64,000 bases of DNA. Source: Cercis canadensis. Lineage: Eukaryota; Streptophyta; Magnoliopsida; Fabales; Fabaceae. A program made the translations under genes and the position numbers. Under the pieces are notes generated by a model that saw nothing but the letters and a program-made list of their open reading frames with translations, was not told the DNA's origin and did no database searches. Of the stretch, positions 1 to 23,954 are shown piece after piece (position 1 is the stretch's first letter; every line of letters begins with the position of its first letter). Where the stretch lies: the NCBI GenBank assembly GCA_003255065.1, contig QAOA01006606.1, positions 44,300-108,299 of the forward strand. The letters are read 5' to 3'.

Positions 1-42
1 TACACTTTTTCATTACGTACACAGAAATCAGATATTTGTGTA

Positions 43-151
43 GGAAAATATCTTCTTGACCATATCCGATTATATAGGTCTTTAAAACTTTGACATGACT
101 ATGTCCCGAAAAAGGAAAATATCTTCTTGACCATATCCGATTATATAGGTG
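43..151. repeat. Short tandem direct repeat, period about 71 bp
   Basis: A 38-bp block beginning AGGAAAATATCTTCTTGACC occurs at about 43-80 and again at 114-151 with essentially no change. It looks like a recent local duplication. No function is apparent. Confidence 0.8.
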
Positions 152-986
152 TCCCAAAAAAGGAAAACTTATCCAAGGATACTTCTCTTCGACATCAATT
201 GCCCATAAGAAAACAAAAAAATCTATCGAACTTTTCTTTGTTTGGGTTACAGACCAAAAATCTTTCAATTGTGATCACAGCACTTTGATACTTTATCAGT
301 AACTTTAATTGTATAAACAAATTTGATGTGTTTTTTTTTTTTTTTTCACTATAGGCCCGCTACCTTATTTTTCTCTTGTAACAAACAAAAAAATTAATAA
401 AATTTTTTTGAAGTGAAAGATAATTATATTGAGTAATATTGTTACATAGTTTAATATTTATGTATTTGGTACATTAACTTTAGAATTATATTGCACATCA
501 CTTAAATATACACTTACTGATGATAAAAATGTAATATATTTATTCAAAGTAGTTAAGATTCAAATCTTAGAGCATGCGTCAACATCTAAGATAATTTTTT
601 TTTCAAAATTTTAATAATTTTATACAAGGTGATAGACACTTACTTAAAATGTATATATTTAACTTCATTTTTTTAAAAGAAATTTTCTCTCAACTTAAGA
701 TAATAATTATCTCTTAAAACTTTTTTATTATCTTAAATGGAAACAGATGTGCACATATGTATCCACCTAAAACTACCATTAATTATTCTTAAATTACCTT
801 CGTTTGAATACTGAAAAATGCTGATGTGAAGCTCACAACGATGGAGACACGAATAAACTATTATTTATATACATATCTCTTAATAATACAAACCGTGTTC
901 CCACAGACAAAACAAAACCTAACACCCCAATTATAATTAAATCCCCAACAGTTTGAATTGATTAATTTAATTTGAATATATTGATC

Positions 987-1518
987 CATTTTGACATATG
1001 GAAAAACCCAGCAACATGGTAACAACACATAATTTTTTTGAATTTCTTGGACAAAGACTGCTCAATGTTGGTGTTGAGTGGCATTTGGGGTCATTGGCAT
1101 CTCATTTTCATGACCAAGTCTTGCAACAACTTGGGTTGCTTACGTAACTGATGCGAGCACATGTTTGACAAAACTGTAAATCTTTTAATTTAAGTTAACT
1201 ACTTTGACTAAAACTTAATAATTTAAGTTACTTGCTTCCGACAATCCATTTTCACATATGGAAAAACCTAGCAACATGGTAAGAACACTAATTTTTTTTT
1301 GAATTTCTTGGACAAAGACTGCTCAATAAAGACTGCTCAATGTTGGTGTTGAGTGGCATTTGGGGTCATTGGCATCTCATTTTCATGACCAAGTCTTGCA
1401 ACAACTTGGGTTGCTTAGGTAACTGATGCGAGCACATGTTTGACAAAACTGTAAATCTTTTAATTCAAGTTAAACTACTTTGACTAAAACTTAATAATTT
1501 AAGTTACTTGCTTCCGAC
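987..1518. repeat. Tandem duplication, period about 258 bp
   Basis: Two near-identical direct copies lie head to tail (about 987-1240 and 1241-1518). Each starts near CATATGGAAAAACC and ends near AAGTTACTTGCTTCCGAC. The second copy carries a small internal duplication (GACTGCTCAATAAA type) and a few substitutions. It is non-coding and 1.5 kb upstream of the receptor kinase leader. Confidence 0.85.
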
Positions 1519-2989
1519 CGCAATTGAATTATGTTCACATTTCCCTAATTGCTTGCTTTTGGTTCACCTAAATTGATGTTAATGGCCTTTTTTCATTTAT
1601 TTATTTTTATTTTTTAAATAAGATGAAAACTCGTAGGTAATAATGCAAAAAGTAACAAACTTTATTAACCATTTACTGGGTCTTACCCAAGTGACACCAA
1701 ATTTAAACACTCATAAAAGTCATTTGGAGAACTAATAAGGTGTTGATTCAATGGAAGGAAGTTGAGTCTCAAGGCGTTCTAGGCTTTGGTCACGAGTTTA
1801 AATATTTGAAGTCGCACTTATTGGAAGTGATTTATTGGGTAATGTTCCAGTTTTGAATATGGATTAGTTTTATATTCCAAAGGTGTAAGAAAAATATATA
1901 TATATATTTTAAATTAAACATTTGATTCAAATTTTCAGGTCCTATGATTGGTTTTTGAAAGTTAATTAAAATCTAGGTGAGTGATATTTTTTCCTGTTGA
2001 GAAATCTCTTGGTTAAGTTCACGTTTTTCCCCTTGAGCCCATGCTAAGATCAAGTTAGACTAGCGTGTTTTATTGTCATTTTAATATTGATATAAGTTTT
2101 TAGAGGGTTTTTTTTTAGATATTTTTAATATTTATGTGATATGTCATACAGTATAAAAATAGTCAATGTGTGAATAATATGTATACAAGTTGATTATTTT
2201 TAAGTTTATTTTAAAAAATAAAATAAATTATATTTATATCTAATAAAATATAAAAACTACGTATGTTTGCCATATTAATGTGATATAACATGTTTATATA
2301 ATATTATAAAATTCTCATTTTAATATTGATATAGTTTTTTTATTGTGAAGTCAATTGACCTTAATTGTAACTTTTAGATTCTAAATTAAGGTCAAACACT
2401 AATTAATTAGTTTAGAATATTTCCACCGTTTCACATTAGAAAAATTCCCAGCATTTGTGTATTCAGCTTTTGATTTGCTATACATTTTTACTTTTCTTTG
2501 GATGAAATATCGTCGCTTACGCAATGATGACTATATTTAATTTAGTTGCCGATTTTGAATATTTGAGAAGGTAAATAATTACTTTTTTTTTTGTTAAATA
2601 ATTAGACATCTTCTATTTTATGTAAGAAAATACAGTATAATTGATTAAAAATTTTCTCTTAAAGAGATTAAAGTCTCCTGTTTGAATTTTAATTCTCTCA
2701 TATCTATATACAAAGAATTTAGTTCTATTTATTTAATAAAAAAACATTTCTAACCTTCTTTCAGTTTGCTTGATTTTCCAAAAACAAAATAAAAACAAGA
2801 ATGGTGTCTCAAAGTTTATTCTTAGGCATAAAATTTAAGTGCTAGTCTTATATATTACTCATTTATAAATGGGTACCAGATTGAATAAAAAAAAAAAAAA
2901 AAAGGGTACCATATTTTATAAATTTCGGTGAATAATTAATCTGGGCCCTCTCCCTCTGACCCGCCCGACCAAATAAAAAAAAAAGGCAA

Positions 2990-3657
2990 AAGAATTTTCT
3001 CTCCCGCCCCCATGGTAGTTGGCTATTGTTCTATATTTGTTTCAGTGGTTGTCTTATTCAAGTATTACCTAGAGCATTTTAGTTTCCAGAAAGTCAAATC
3101 GCCAACCCCATTAGAGAGAGCTCTTATTTTCTTTGATTATTTAATTCCTTATCATATCCTCATTTAAAAACTGTTGTGAATGAAAGCGATTCGATGGCCA
3201 TCATCATCTACTACACCAAACATTTCAGCAGCATTTGTTGTGGCGACCTGGTCAGAAAGATACTACTTTTTCCCAGGTTTCAATTTTTACTCTTCCATGC
3301 TGATGCTTGCCTCTTTTGGCACTTCATTTGAAGCCCATTTCTTTATGTTTGCTCCATTTATAATATTTGCTCGCAAGTAAGAATTTTTTTGCCTTTACTG
3401 TGCTAACTCGCATGTATTATCAGCTGAACAGCAACTGGGTTTCTTTATTTCGTCCATAATTGTCTGGAAAAAAGGTTTGCTTGTTTTGTTTGATATCTGC
3501 TGAGTGCTGGGCTTTTCACTTAGATGCAGATTTTTCTTTTCTGGTAGTTACAATCATAAATGTTTCTTACTTGTTTTGTTGTTATCAGGGCACGAAAAGT
3601 ATCATGCTTGGTTAATGAGAGATATCTAAGAAGTCTGGTGATTTCTACGTTATTGGG
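2990..3657 (+). promoter_or_regulatory. Probable 5' leader of the receptor kinase, with an intron and two mini-uORFs
   Basis: Sequence from about 2990 is leader-like. A donor-like CGCAAGTAAG near 3376 and an acceptor TTATCAG near 3587 suggest a leader intron. Between that acceptor and the chosen start at 3658 lie two tiny upstream reading frames, 3604-3615 (three codons) and 3615-3629 (four codons), which overlap by one base as TAATG. The exact transcription start cannot be read from sequence. Confidence 0.4.
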
Positions 3658-15703
<12,046 letters not shown>

Positions 15704-15943
15704 AAGTTCAAAAAATTGGTGTTAGCTCATAATTTATTTACCCTTGTAATTGAACAATTACATGATATTACTAGAATTTTGTTTTTTATTTTGTCATTTA
15801 CTATTTTTTATTTCTTCTTTTTTTGCATATTCTTTCTAAGTAATAAGTATGTAAATTAAATTCATTTTGCACTAGCTGGTGGTATATTGATTTTGTATAT
15901 GACGTAGACTTTGGAGAGTAATGGTACTTATACACTTGTTGGC
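15704..15943. other. 3' untranslated region and gap between convergent genes
   Basis: AT-rich sequence after the receptor kinase stop, with T-rich runs typical of plant 3' ends. Nothing else is seen. Confidence 0.5.
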
Positions 15944-17593
15944 TTATATTATGGCATAATTAATATAATTTGAGTTTAAATTACCTACTTCTATTATGGT
16001 ATATTGATCTTGCGACGTCTCCTCCACCCCACCCCTCAGCTTCAGCTGATCGTAGTACAAAGCGTGAAGTACAATCTGCACCGGCAACCGCTTGTTCTGC
16101 GACGCGTGCACACGAGCTTCGTAGGATAGCTTTAGTGGGTCCATCACGCTACACACCTTCTCCTTCTTTATCTCGTCCAGGTTCGGGTGAGCCTGCAAAA
16201 TAGAAAGTTATAAACCACTCCAGCTTAAAAACGGTTCATTTTCTTTTAGGCTTAGTTGTAATTTTGGTCCATTTTTTAAAAAATGAACTATTGAATTTCT
16301 CTATATTTATAAAATGTATAAGTTTAGTCCATTTATCTTTAAGTCAAAATTCTTAGGTTTATTTCAAGGTGTAAAGTTCTTTGATTTATAATTTCACCGT
16401 TCAGATTGAAGAGCTACATCTTGTGAATCTCCTAATTAAATTTCAGCTCGATCTAACGGTGAAAAGTATAAATTTTGCGGTTAGATGAAAAATTATGATT
16501 TTGGTATTTTGAGCTGAGTCTCACCGTTAGATCGAGCTAAAATTTAGTGAGGAGGTTCATAAGATATAGCCCTTCAATCTGAACGGTGAGATTATGAATC
16601 AAAAAATTTTACACCTTGAAATAAACCTAAGAATTTTGACTTAAAGATAAATGGACTAAAATTGTACATTTTATGAATATAGAGGGACTCAATAGTTCAT
16701 TTTTAAAGAAGAAGACTAAAACGTTCAAGTGGTTAAAATATAGGGACAAAAATTACAATTAAGCCTTTTTTTTATCACCTCCTGTTTGGGAATGAGATTA
16801 TGTATATTCGTACCTTGAGGAAGATATCCACGGTGCGATAGAGATCGTCGTCGACTTTTAGCGTGCCTTTTGGGATGAGAACAACAATGTCGTTGAACTT
16901 GGAGATGCTAACCTCACCATTGGCGGCGATCTCAGCGAGGTACGCGTCCACCGTTTTGGCGACGCGCTGCATCGCACTGGAACACGCTTCCCTTAAATCG
17001 CCGGCGTGGAAAACTTCCATACTCTTCTCCATCTCCACGAATCCTGAGATGATCTTCCTCACACTGTCCAAATCGCATAGTCGTTCACTGTCGTACGTAA
17101 ACGACAGCACCAAGAGGTCGTCCACCGTCACGTGCTCGAGAATCTGTGAAATTCGCTTATGAAGCTCCCTTTTACAATTGCTCAAAGCTCTGAGGTAGAT
17201 CGCGCACTAGAGAATGCAGCAGAGGAAGTTGATCGGAAAAGTTGCTCTCTCGGCGGGGAAGAGGGAGACAATTGATTGAAGAAGCACACGTTGCTCGATC
17301 CTCGCATCGGAATCGGAATTGCCATGATCGGAGAACCTGATACCATTGCTAGAGTGGTCTCGGACGAGTTCCCGTAGCGTGTGCTCTGTATAAGTAATAA
17401 AAGCGCTGGCTAGTGTCAGATTCTTGGCACCACGCTGCTTCATGACAGTGATCACTTTTTTGAAGAAATCAACGTTGAGAATCGCTAGCTCCTCCGTCCA
17501 CCAATTCATCAGCGACCGGCTCGAAAAGTTGGCTTCGCTGCAAGCCTTAGAACTAATGACATCAACGCACCAGCTCATGATGTTGAGGTCCTC
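15944..17593 (-). pseudogene. NPH3-domain (root phototropism 2-like) gene fragment
   Basis: NPH3 proteins are plant adaptors that join BTB domains to CUL3 ubiquitin ligases in phototropin and auxin-transport signalling. The minus strand encodes only the central NPH3 domain: exon 17593-16814 (NWWTEELAILNVDFFKKVIT, then HVTVDDLLVLSFTYDSERL and DAYLAEIAANGEVSISKFND) and exon 16192 to about 16005 (AHPNLDEIKKEKVCSVMD, LSYEARVHASQNKRLPVQIV). The splice joining FLK to AHPN is clean. The N-terminal BTB domain and the usual C-terminal extension are absent; reading past DQLKLR gives only 30 unrelated residues before a stop. A single in-frame TAG lies near 17205 where the family has arginine, before CAIYLRA. 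It is therefore truncated at both ends and interrupted once. The intron carries a MITE and the 5' end abuts a gypsy LTR. Confidence 0.8.
16248..16766. mobile_element. 519-bp fold-back MITE inside the NPH3 intron
   Basis: The two halves are near-perfect reverse complements over almost the full length. The start AGGCTTAGTTGTAATTTTGG pairs with the end (CAAAAATTACAATTAAGCCT), and inner arms such as CACCGTTCAGATTGAAG pair with CTTCAATCTGAACGGTG. There is no coding sequence, so it is non-autonomous. A T-rich flank on both sides prevents a firm target-site call. If transcribed it would form a long hairpin. Confidence 0.85.
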
Positions 17594-17632
17594 TATTAGT
17601 AGTCCTATTGCAAATTCTAGACTTAAATCAAA

Positions 17633-18810
17633 TGTACTTGAAGATTTGGGTGAAAGAGTAAAGCCCTATTGCAACAACACAAGGCCCAGCTGGTGGAAGG
17701 ATTTTATTACCCATTAAACATTGTTATTATTCTGTTGCTTTGTTAATTCAGTAGTTAGTTAGAGTTGTTGCTGAAATCTAGGAATCTAGGTGATATGCTG
17801 ATTGTATGAGCTACATGATCTATATGTAGAAAGTATTGCAATAGATGGAGATAAAAAGAATCTAGTTTTTTAATTTCCCTTTTCTCTCTTCTAGAAGATT
17901 TCCCTGCCTTTGCCCACAGGGGTTCCTAACAACTTGGTGCTTTCATTCTTTGATCTCGTGGCCGACCCCTCCAGTAACAAAGCTCTGGCCACATTTGGCC
18001 CCCCGAATACCGAAATGTTTGCCGTCATGACCTAACTTGCCATTTCTCAGGCTACCCTTCAAAAACGAATGGATAAAGTCGTTACTAAACTAGAGCAGCT
18101 TGGCCTTCATTCGTCCTCTGCTTCTCTTGTTGGCAACACTTCCCCTGCTCCTTCTTCGGCCGTGGCCCTCAATCGTCTCTGGCTTGGATTTTCAAAGTAA
18201 CTTAGTTCTTTGATTTTCATCAGACACCGGAGGACCGTCGCATCACCCTTGCTTCTTTTTACTTTGATGGCTCCGCCCTTACGTGGTACCAGTGGATGCA
18301 CTCCAATGGCCAACTCCATTCATGGCCAGTCTTTCTACGTTCTCTGGAACTTCGCTTTGCTCCCTCCCCATTTGATGATCTGGATGCTGCTCTCTTTAAG
18401 CTTACCCAATCCACATTGGTTGCGGCTTATCACACTGCCTTTGAAGCCTGTGCCAACTGTCTCGTGGGTCTTCCTTCTTCCCACCTTCTTAGTTGTTTCA
18501 TCTCCGGCCTCAAACCTGACATTCGGAGAGAGGTTCAGGCCCTTCAACCGATGTCTCTCTCTCATGCCGTCGGCTTAGCTAAACTTCAAGAAGAGAAGTT
18601 CCATGATATCCACCACCGCTCTAGATATAAACCATCCTCGATGCCCTCGTCCTTACCTCCCTTATTACCCTCTCCACCTTCTCCATTACCGATCAAGAAG
18701 TTGACTTTATCGGAAATGCAAGTTTGCTGAGATAAGGGGCTCTATTTCAACTGCGACAAGCAATTCCGTCCTGATCACCGATGTAAGTCTCGCTTCCTAT
18801 TACTTGTGGA
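17633..18810 (+). mobile_element. Ty3/gypsy retrotransposon fossil: 5' LTR and partial gag
   Basis: A probable 5' LTR runs from TGTACTTGAAG (17633) to CCTAACA (17931), followed by the TTGGTGCTTTCATT sequence common just inside plant gypsy LTRs. The region 17950-18800 resembles plant gypsy Gag, including the LTWYQWM-type core and a zinc-knuckle region near 18740-18800. The element is broken: protease, polymerase and 3' LTR are not present in the window, and the homology stops where a callose synthase fragment begins. Confidence 0.7.
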
Positions 18811-19036
18811 AACCGAAGAAGTGACCCAGCCAGTTCATAAGGTCCATGTTTGAGTTCCATGGCATGAAAGGGGATTTCCGAAGGTCCCCAACAGTGCGCA
18901 GAGCTGCAGCAGACCCAAGAGAAGGGTGGTCAGTGAGAAGGTCATGAATGGGGATAATGTTGTAGACAGTTTCTGTTGGCGGCGCGTGGGTCACCCCACC
19001 ACCGCGCATGACCAGAGGACGCTGCCTCAAATTCAT
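18805..19036 (-). pseudogene. Callose synthase (GSL5/CalS12-like) N-terminal fragment
   Basis: The minus strand from 19036 encodes a start methionine and MNLRQRP, then YNIIPIHDLLTDHPSLGS, AAALRTVGDLRKSPF, NSNMDLMNWLGHFFGF. This is the recognisable first ~75 residues of GSL5-type callose synthases (family pattern YNIIP-LLADHPSL-RAVGDLR-DLLDWLALFFGFQ). The frame ends where gag sequence begins at about 18810. The remaining ~1,700 residues of the enzyme are absent. Sequence from 19037 to about 19230 could be the 5' leader of the captured gene. It is a gene scrap, not functional. Confidence 0.75.
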
Positions 19037-20063
19037 AGTAACAGAAAACCAATTCTGGGTCTTGCTTTAAACCGTTTATGGCTCCATTTTCTTCCCAAGT
19101 TGCTTTCTTTTCAATTTTTTCTCGTTATGGGTACAAAAAACTGCTTCTGGTGAGAGCTTTAACTAAAGCCAATGAGTAGCTAAGTGTCTCAGCGAGTCGT
19201 TGCAGTGTCAGGGTGAGTGAGAGAGAAGCAGACGAAAAAATCTGGCCTGTAATTGGGTAACTTTTGTAAATATAAAAAACTTCTAACTAAATTTATAATT
19301 AGTTACATTTTTCTTATTAACTAGTAGTCAATGAGTTAAACTCTGTAAAACCTGTAAAATCAGCAAACCAACTAACTTTTTTCTATATGTTGCTTTCGGG
19401 CAGCGTAGCGTAGCACCCTCTTTTTTAGTTTTATATAATGAAAAGAAATAGACATAGAGATCCATGTGGAAATAAAGAATATAGTTAGATATATTTTTTA
19501 TTCATAAATTATTTTTTAAATGTTATTTTAATTTTTAATTTAATTTTTGTCACTTTAATTTTTAAATAATCATTTTATTTGTTAAATCAATCATTTAATT
19601 AAGTAATAATTTTTTATGTTATGAAAGTTTGATTTGCCAAGCAATATGATTACTTGAAAATTAAAACGATACTAAAAATAAATTAAAGATTAAAATGATA
19701 TTTAAAAAATAATTTAAAAATAAAAGGATAATTTGTGGTTTTCATTAATATAATATATTTGGTGTCTTCTTTGGGAATCTTCCAAGTTACAAGTAAATGA
19801 AGATAATGGACTTCCAACTCGTCTTAGTCAGATAAAAAAACAAGACTTCCAGATCGTCGGAAAAAGAAAAAAGACTGAGTAGCATAGGTACTGTAGACAG
19901 TGATATAAAAACGAAAGAGATCATATGGATATAAAACCTAAAACTAGGTAGTGTAGACAGTGAATCATCAGTAATCAAATATCATAATCACCATATTTAT
20001 TAATTTGTACATAGCTGTTACAAATTACCTATATATAAATTCTTAATTCTTAAATGTAACACG
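19037..20063. other. Non-coding gap with start of the ankyrin tandem unit
   Basis: Possible callose synthase leader up to about 19230, then AT-rich sequence. From about 19425 the sequence matches 22612 onward, marking the left border of the ankyrin duplication. A fold-back element (19500-19738) lies within it. No gene is seen. Confidence 0.5.
19500..19738. mobile_element. AT-rich fold-back element, unit 1 copy
   Basis: Left arm (AAATTATTTTTTAAATGTTA and onward) and right arm (ending AAAAAATAATTTAAAAATAA) are imperfect reverse complements across the whole element, with a spacer around CAAGCAATATGATTAC. It has no coding capacity. Its homologue in unit 2 shows it was present before the tandem duplication. 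Confidence 0.6.
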
Positions 20064-22229
20064 TCAACAATATTGTGATAAAAACCGTACAAGCCCCGAA
20101 CTTCGAATTCTTGCCATGATTTTTTTAGCAAATACTGTCACTGTTACAACCGTAACTGCAATAATAACGATCATAACAATTGTTGACAAAACCAAAATAA
20201 TAGCAGAAAGGCCATTAGGGCATAAGGTTACTAGCAAGACCGCGTAATTGAATAGAAGTGGAACGATTGAAACTCGTAGTAGAGTTAATTCCCCCGAGGA
20301 TTGCAAAATAATAAGGCAGACAGCAGACACAAAGGCAGTGGTGTTGAGTAGCATGAAGAAGTAAAATGATACAGCTGGACAAGCATTTGCTGGGCGCTTG
20401 TAATTATTAAAAGAAGGCTTAAAGATGCATCTCACGTCCAGTTTTCTCCCTTCCTTCCAAATAGTTGGTGGAGGAGTTAGGCAAGCGGTGTATGTCAGTG
20501 TAACTATCAAACCGGCCACAACTAGTACTGCATTTCGTAGTTCGCTCTCTTTTTCAAGCTGTCCTAGAAATTTTAGGTTATGAGAAAAATGGAAATTTCA
20601 TAATGAAATAATTTAAATTTTATAAAATTATGGCATCCTAATAATGTGCGTGTCAATCCACCTTTTTTTTTTAAAAATATAACATTTATTGGTAGTTTTA
20701 TTGTCTAAGAGAGTGGAGAGAAAAGAGAGAAAAGAAAAAATATTGATAAATTTAATTTGAAAGAGAAGTTGTTAAAAAATATAATAATTTCTTGGAAGTG
20801 GGTATTATTATTTTTTTCTATTTAACTTACACTAAGACATAATACCGAGTTTAATCATATATATTATTAGTATGGACATAAATTGATAAGTTCACTCAAT
20901 TAAGAAGCATGTAATTAATTACAATGTTCATACAATCTCTTTATTTGTTATTTCTTTTCTCTTGAAATGTATGAGATTTAGGTGTAAATTATTCATAACA
21001 CTAATGTACTATTTACTAGTTAATGTGTAAGATTTTTAATCTGAAACTGCACATGATCGCATATATAAGTAAGTTATAAATGTTTTATTATGTGTTACTT
21101 ATTATTCATCATAACTTAATATCATCTCCATCATGACTATTTCTTTATAGTATTAACAACATTACATGCACAAGATAGTAATTAGAAATAAATAACATAT
21201 CCTCTTACATAATCCCATCCTACCAGTCTCAATGAAATTTAAAACACAATACTTTCATAATAAAGTATTCAGTATTCAACCGTTAAGAGTGTCTCTTTGA
21301 AAAACATATTTTAATTTTCTATATATTATTGTGTTACTACAATTAGCATTAAAATTATTTTGGTTTATATTTAGATATAAATAACCTTTTTCATTAAAAA
21401 TGTCAAACGAAAATTTTGATATCAATATGTGGCCACTAATCATACTCCAAGTTTCAATTTCATATGTTTAATTATGTGCACAAATGTTATGTATATATTA
21501 TGTGAGAACCATAACTTATTTCAAAGCCACTTGATGCTTACTTACTTGGTGTTGCTATGCTATACTTGAGTTCTTTCTCTGTTTTATGAAATGGACAAAT
21601 GAGCATTAGGAAAGAAAATGGTAAATGGTTTACCTCATTATTTTCTCTAGTTTGAACAAGTTCCCAGAAAGTCTTGCCTTCGTCCTTATCCTTGGCGCCG
21701 AAGATGGTGTTAAGAATTCCATGCTCCTTCATTTTCTCTATTAGAACTTGTAGTGCTTGAGAATGATTATTCTTGGCTGCTAAGTGAAGAACAGTCTCAC
21801 CTCGTTCAGTTACTTCCTCCAGAGACTGGGCACTGTGGGAAATCAACATCTCAATGACAGGAACCCTGCCTCTGATAACAGCATGATGTAGTGGAATTCG
21901 ACCACCGTTGTCCTTAAACTGACACTGTTGAAATCTGGTATTAAGCGTCAAGAGCTGTGTCACGATGTCTACGTTCCCACTTGCAGAAGCTATGTGCAAA
22001 GGGATCAAACCCTCTGATCGGTCTTTTTCTATTGCGAACGAAGGCATTCGTGTTATTAACTCTCTCACGAAGTCAGTTTTGCCTGCACGTGAAGCAACAT
22101 GCAGTGGTGTGTGTCTTCATAAACGATTGATGATGACACTCTGTCAAGTATTTGAGGATCCTCACGCAGCAGCTGCCTCAAACTATTAACATCTCCATGC
22201 ATTGCAGCATCATGCAGTCCCTGATCCAT
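20064..22229 (-). pseudogene. Ankyrin-repeat/PGG-domain membrane protein, copy 1, frameshifted
   Basis: Two exons on the minus strand: 22229-21634 and 20558-20064. The product type (BDA1-like in Arabidopsis) has about five N-terminal ankyrin repeats and a C-terminal PGG domain with four membrane spans, and is linked in that family to immunity and cell-surface signalling. Exon 1 begins MDQGLHDAAMHGDV and contains GLIPLHIASASGNVDIVTQL and RGETVLHLAAKNNHSQAL. Exon 2 holds AGLIVTLTYTACLTPPPTIW and the hydrophobic segments. Exon 1 is 596 bp against 594 in copy 2: an extra AC in a CA-rich run near 22110 shifts the frame after IVYED, so a product from the normal start would be short. Translation from an internal start could still give a truncated protein. 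The splice is phase 0 and intact. Confidence 0.8.
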
Positions 22230-22687
22230 GATCACAACAAATTAAATGTGTGATTAGAAAGAAGAAGAAAAATTAAACAAGAGGTGAGATTTGATATAAA
22301 TGTAAGACTTGGGAATGATCAGGTTCTTGAATCTGGAAGTCCTATATATGGAGATTGCGAATACCAGAACCAGAACTAAGGATTTTTTTAAATTTTTTAT
22401 TTTTATTTTTTGTAATAAGTAAGATGAGAAATGAAAGGCAGAAGCGTTGGTTTGTAGATAAGGGTAATGGATACAGGATATGCTTTGATGTGCACTCATG
22501 AGGTCTAGAAATCGTCAACTCGTACTAAAACAACACCCATTGACCAATTCCTTTGTCTGTTTTTTTTTTAAATTTTCATGGGTAAAGAAGTCATAAAGTA
22601 TACAAACGAATCTTTTAGTTTTATATAATGGAAAGAAACAGACATAGAGATCCATGTGGAAATAAAAAATACAGTTAGATATATTTT

Positions 22688-22950
22688 TCATTCTTGAATT
22701 ATTTTTAAATATTATTTTAGTTTTTAATTTGTTTTGTTATTTTAGTCTTTAAATAATCACTTTATCTGTCAAATTAATTATTTAATTAAGTGATTATTTT
22801 TTGTGTTACGGAGATCTAATTTGGCAGACAATGTGATTATTTGAGAATTAAAGTGATATTAAAAATAAATCAAGCGTTAAAGTGACATTTAAAAAAAAAT
22901 TTAAAGATAAAAAATGTATTTTACTCTAAAAAAATAAAAGGATAATTTGT
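22688..22950. mobile_element. AT-rich fold-back element, unit 2 copy
   Basis: Homologue of the element at 19500-19738, with the same arm order and a diverged centre. Its place in the duplicated flank shows it was copied with the ankyrin unit rather than inserted anew. Confidence 0.55.
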
Positions 22951-23239
22951 GTTCTTCATGTGTCTTCTCTGGGAATCTTCCAAGTTCCAAGTAAATGAAG
23001 ATAATTGACTTCCAACTCGTCTTATTCAGTTAAAAAAAAAAAAAAATACACTTCCAGGTCGTCAGAAAAAGAAAAAAAGATTAAGTAGCACAGGTCATCT
23101 TATTCAAGGAAGGGACAACAAAAAAGAAAAAAGACTACTAGGTCGTCTTTGTTTATGCCTTCATATTCTACTTAAGTCTATGGAGTGCAGGTTTGATTTA
23201 TTTAGACTGCATTTAGGTTGAATTTTAGGTTTAATAATT

Positions 23240-23498
23240 AGAGTAAAACCTTTTTTTAGTCCTTGAAAAATGCAGTCACTGACAAATTCCTCCTCCAAAA
23301 ATTTTCGGTGACAAATTGGTCCTTTAATTATTTTTCTGTCGAACAAATTAGTCCTTAAATGTCACTAACGGGACCCTACCGGAGGAATAATTTGTTCGAC
23401 AGAATAATAATTCAATGACCAATTTGTCACCGAAAATTTTTGGAGGACCAATTTGTCAGTGGCTGCATTTTTTAAGGACTAAAAAAAGGTTTTACTCT
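23240..23498. mobile_element. 259-bp fold-back MITE with 7-bp target duplication
   Basis: Starts AGAGTAAAACCTTTTTTTAG and ends in its reverse complement (CTAAAAAAAGGTTTTACTCT); the arms pair over nearly all of the element. It is flanked by AATAATT on both sides (23233-23239 and 23499-23505). A homologous site at about 26650 reads TTTAATTAAGAGAGAG with no element, i.e. an empty site. No coding capacity. Confidence 0.85.
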
Positions 23499-23954
23499 AA
23501 TAATTAAGAGAGAGTAGAGAAGAAGTGAGGCCAATAAGAAGTAGGGCAGGTAGGGTTTCGACAGTATATGAAAATATCTTGAATGACTGAAAATTATTGT
23601 GTACTCAAAGCCTAGTACTCTATTAATTATGACTAGCTGCAATTGTAATTAAGTAAAGAAATGGTTGGATAAGCTTTCTTTCCTTTGGGCATTTATCTGA
23701 TCGAGTTTATAATGAAAATCTTTGTATTGTACATATATAGGTGCATGCATTACAAGACCATAAAAACGAAAGAGATCATATGGATATAAAACCTAAAACT
23801 AGGTAGTGTAGACAGTGAATCATCAATAATCAAATATCATGATCACCATATTTAGTTGTACATAGCTGTTACAAATTACCTATATATAAATTCTTAATTC
23901 TTAAATGTAACAGGTCTACAATATTGTGATAAAACCCGTACAAGCTACAAACTT

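Larger units (their letters stand above)
1..2990. other. AT-rich intergenic region upstream of the receptor kinase
   Basis: No convincing coding sequence is visible on either strand. The region is strongly AT-rich with many poly-T and poly-A runs and contains the two tandem repeats listed separately. The last few hundred bases should hold the promoter of the receptor kinase: an A/T-rich TATA-like stretch lies near 2910 and pyrimidine-rich leader-type sequence begins near 2990. No promoter element can be assigned firmly. Confidence 0.6.
22230..23954. other. Gap between the two ankyrin copies
   Basis: Holds the promoter side of copy 1 (22230 to about 22612), the left flank of unit 2 with an AT-rich fold-back element, a MITE at 23240-23498 and the 3' flank of copy 2. 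No additional gene is seen. Confidence 0.6.
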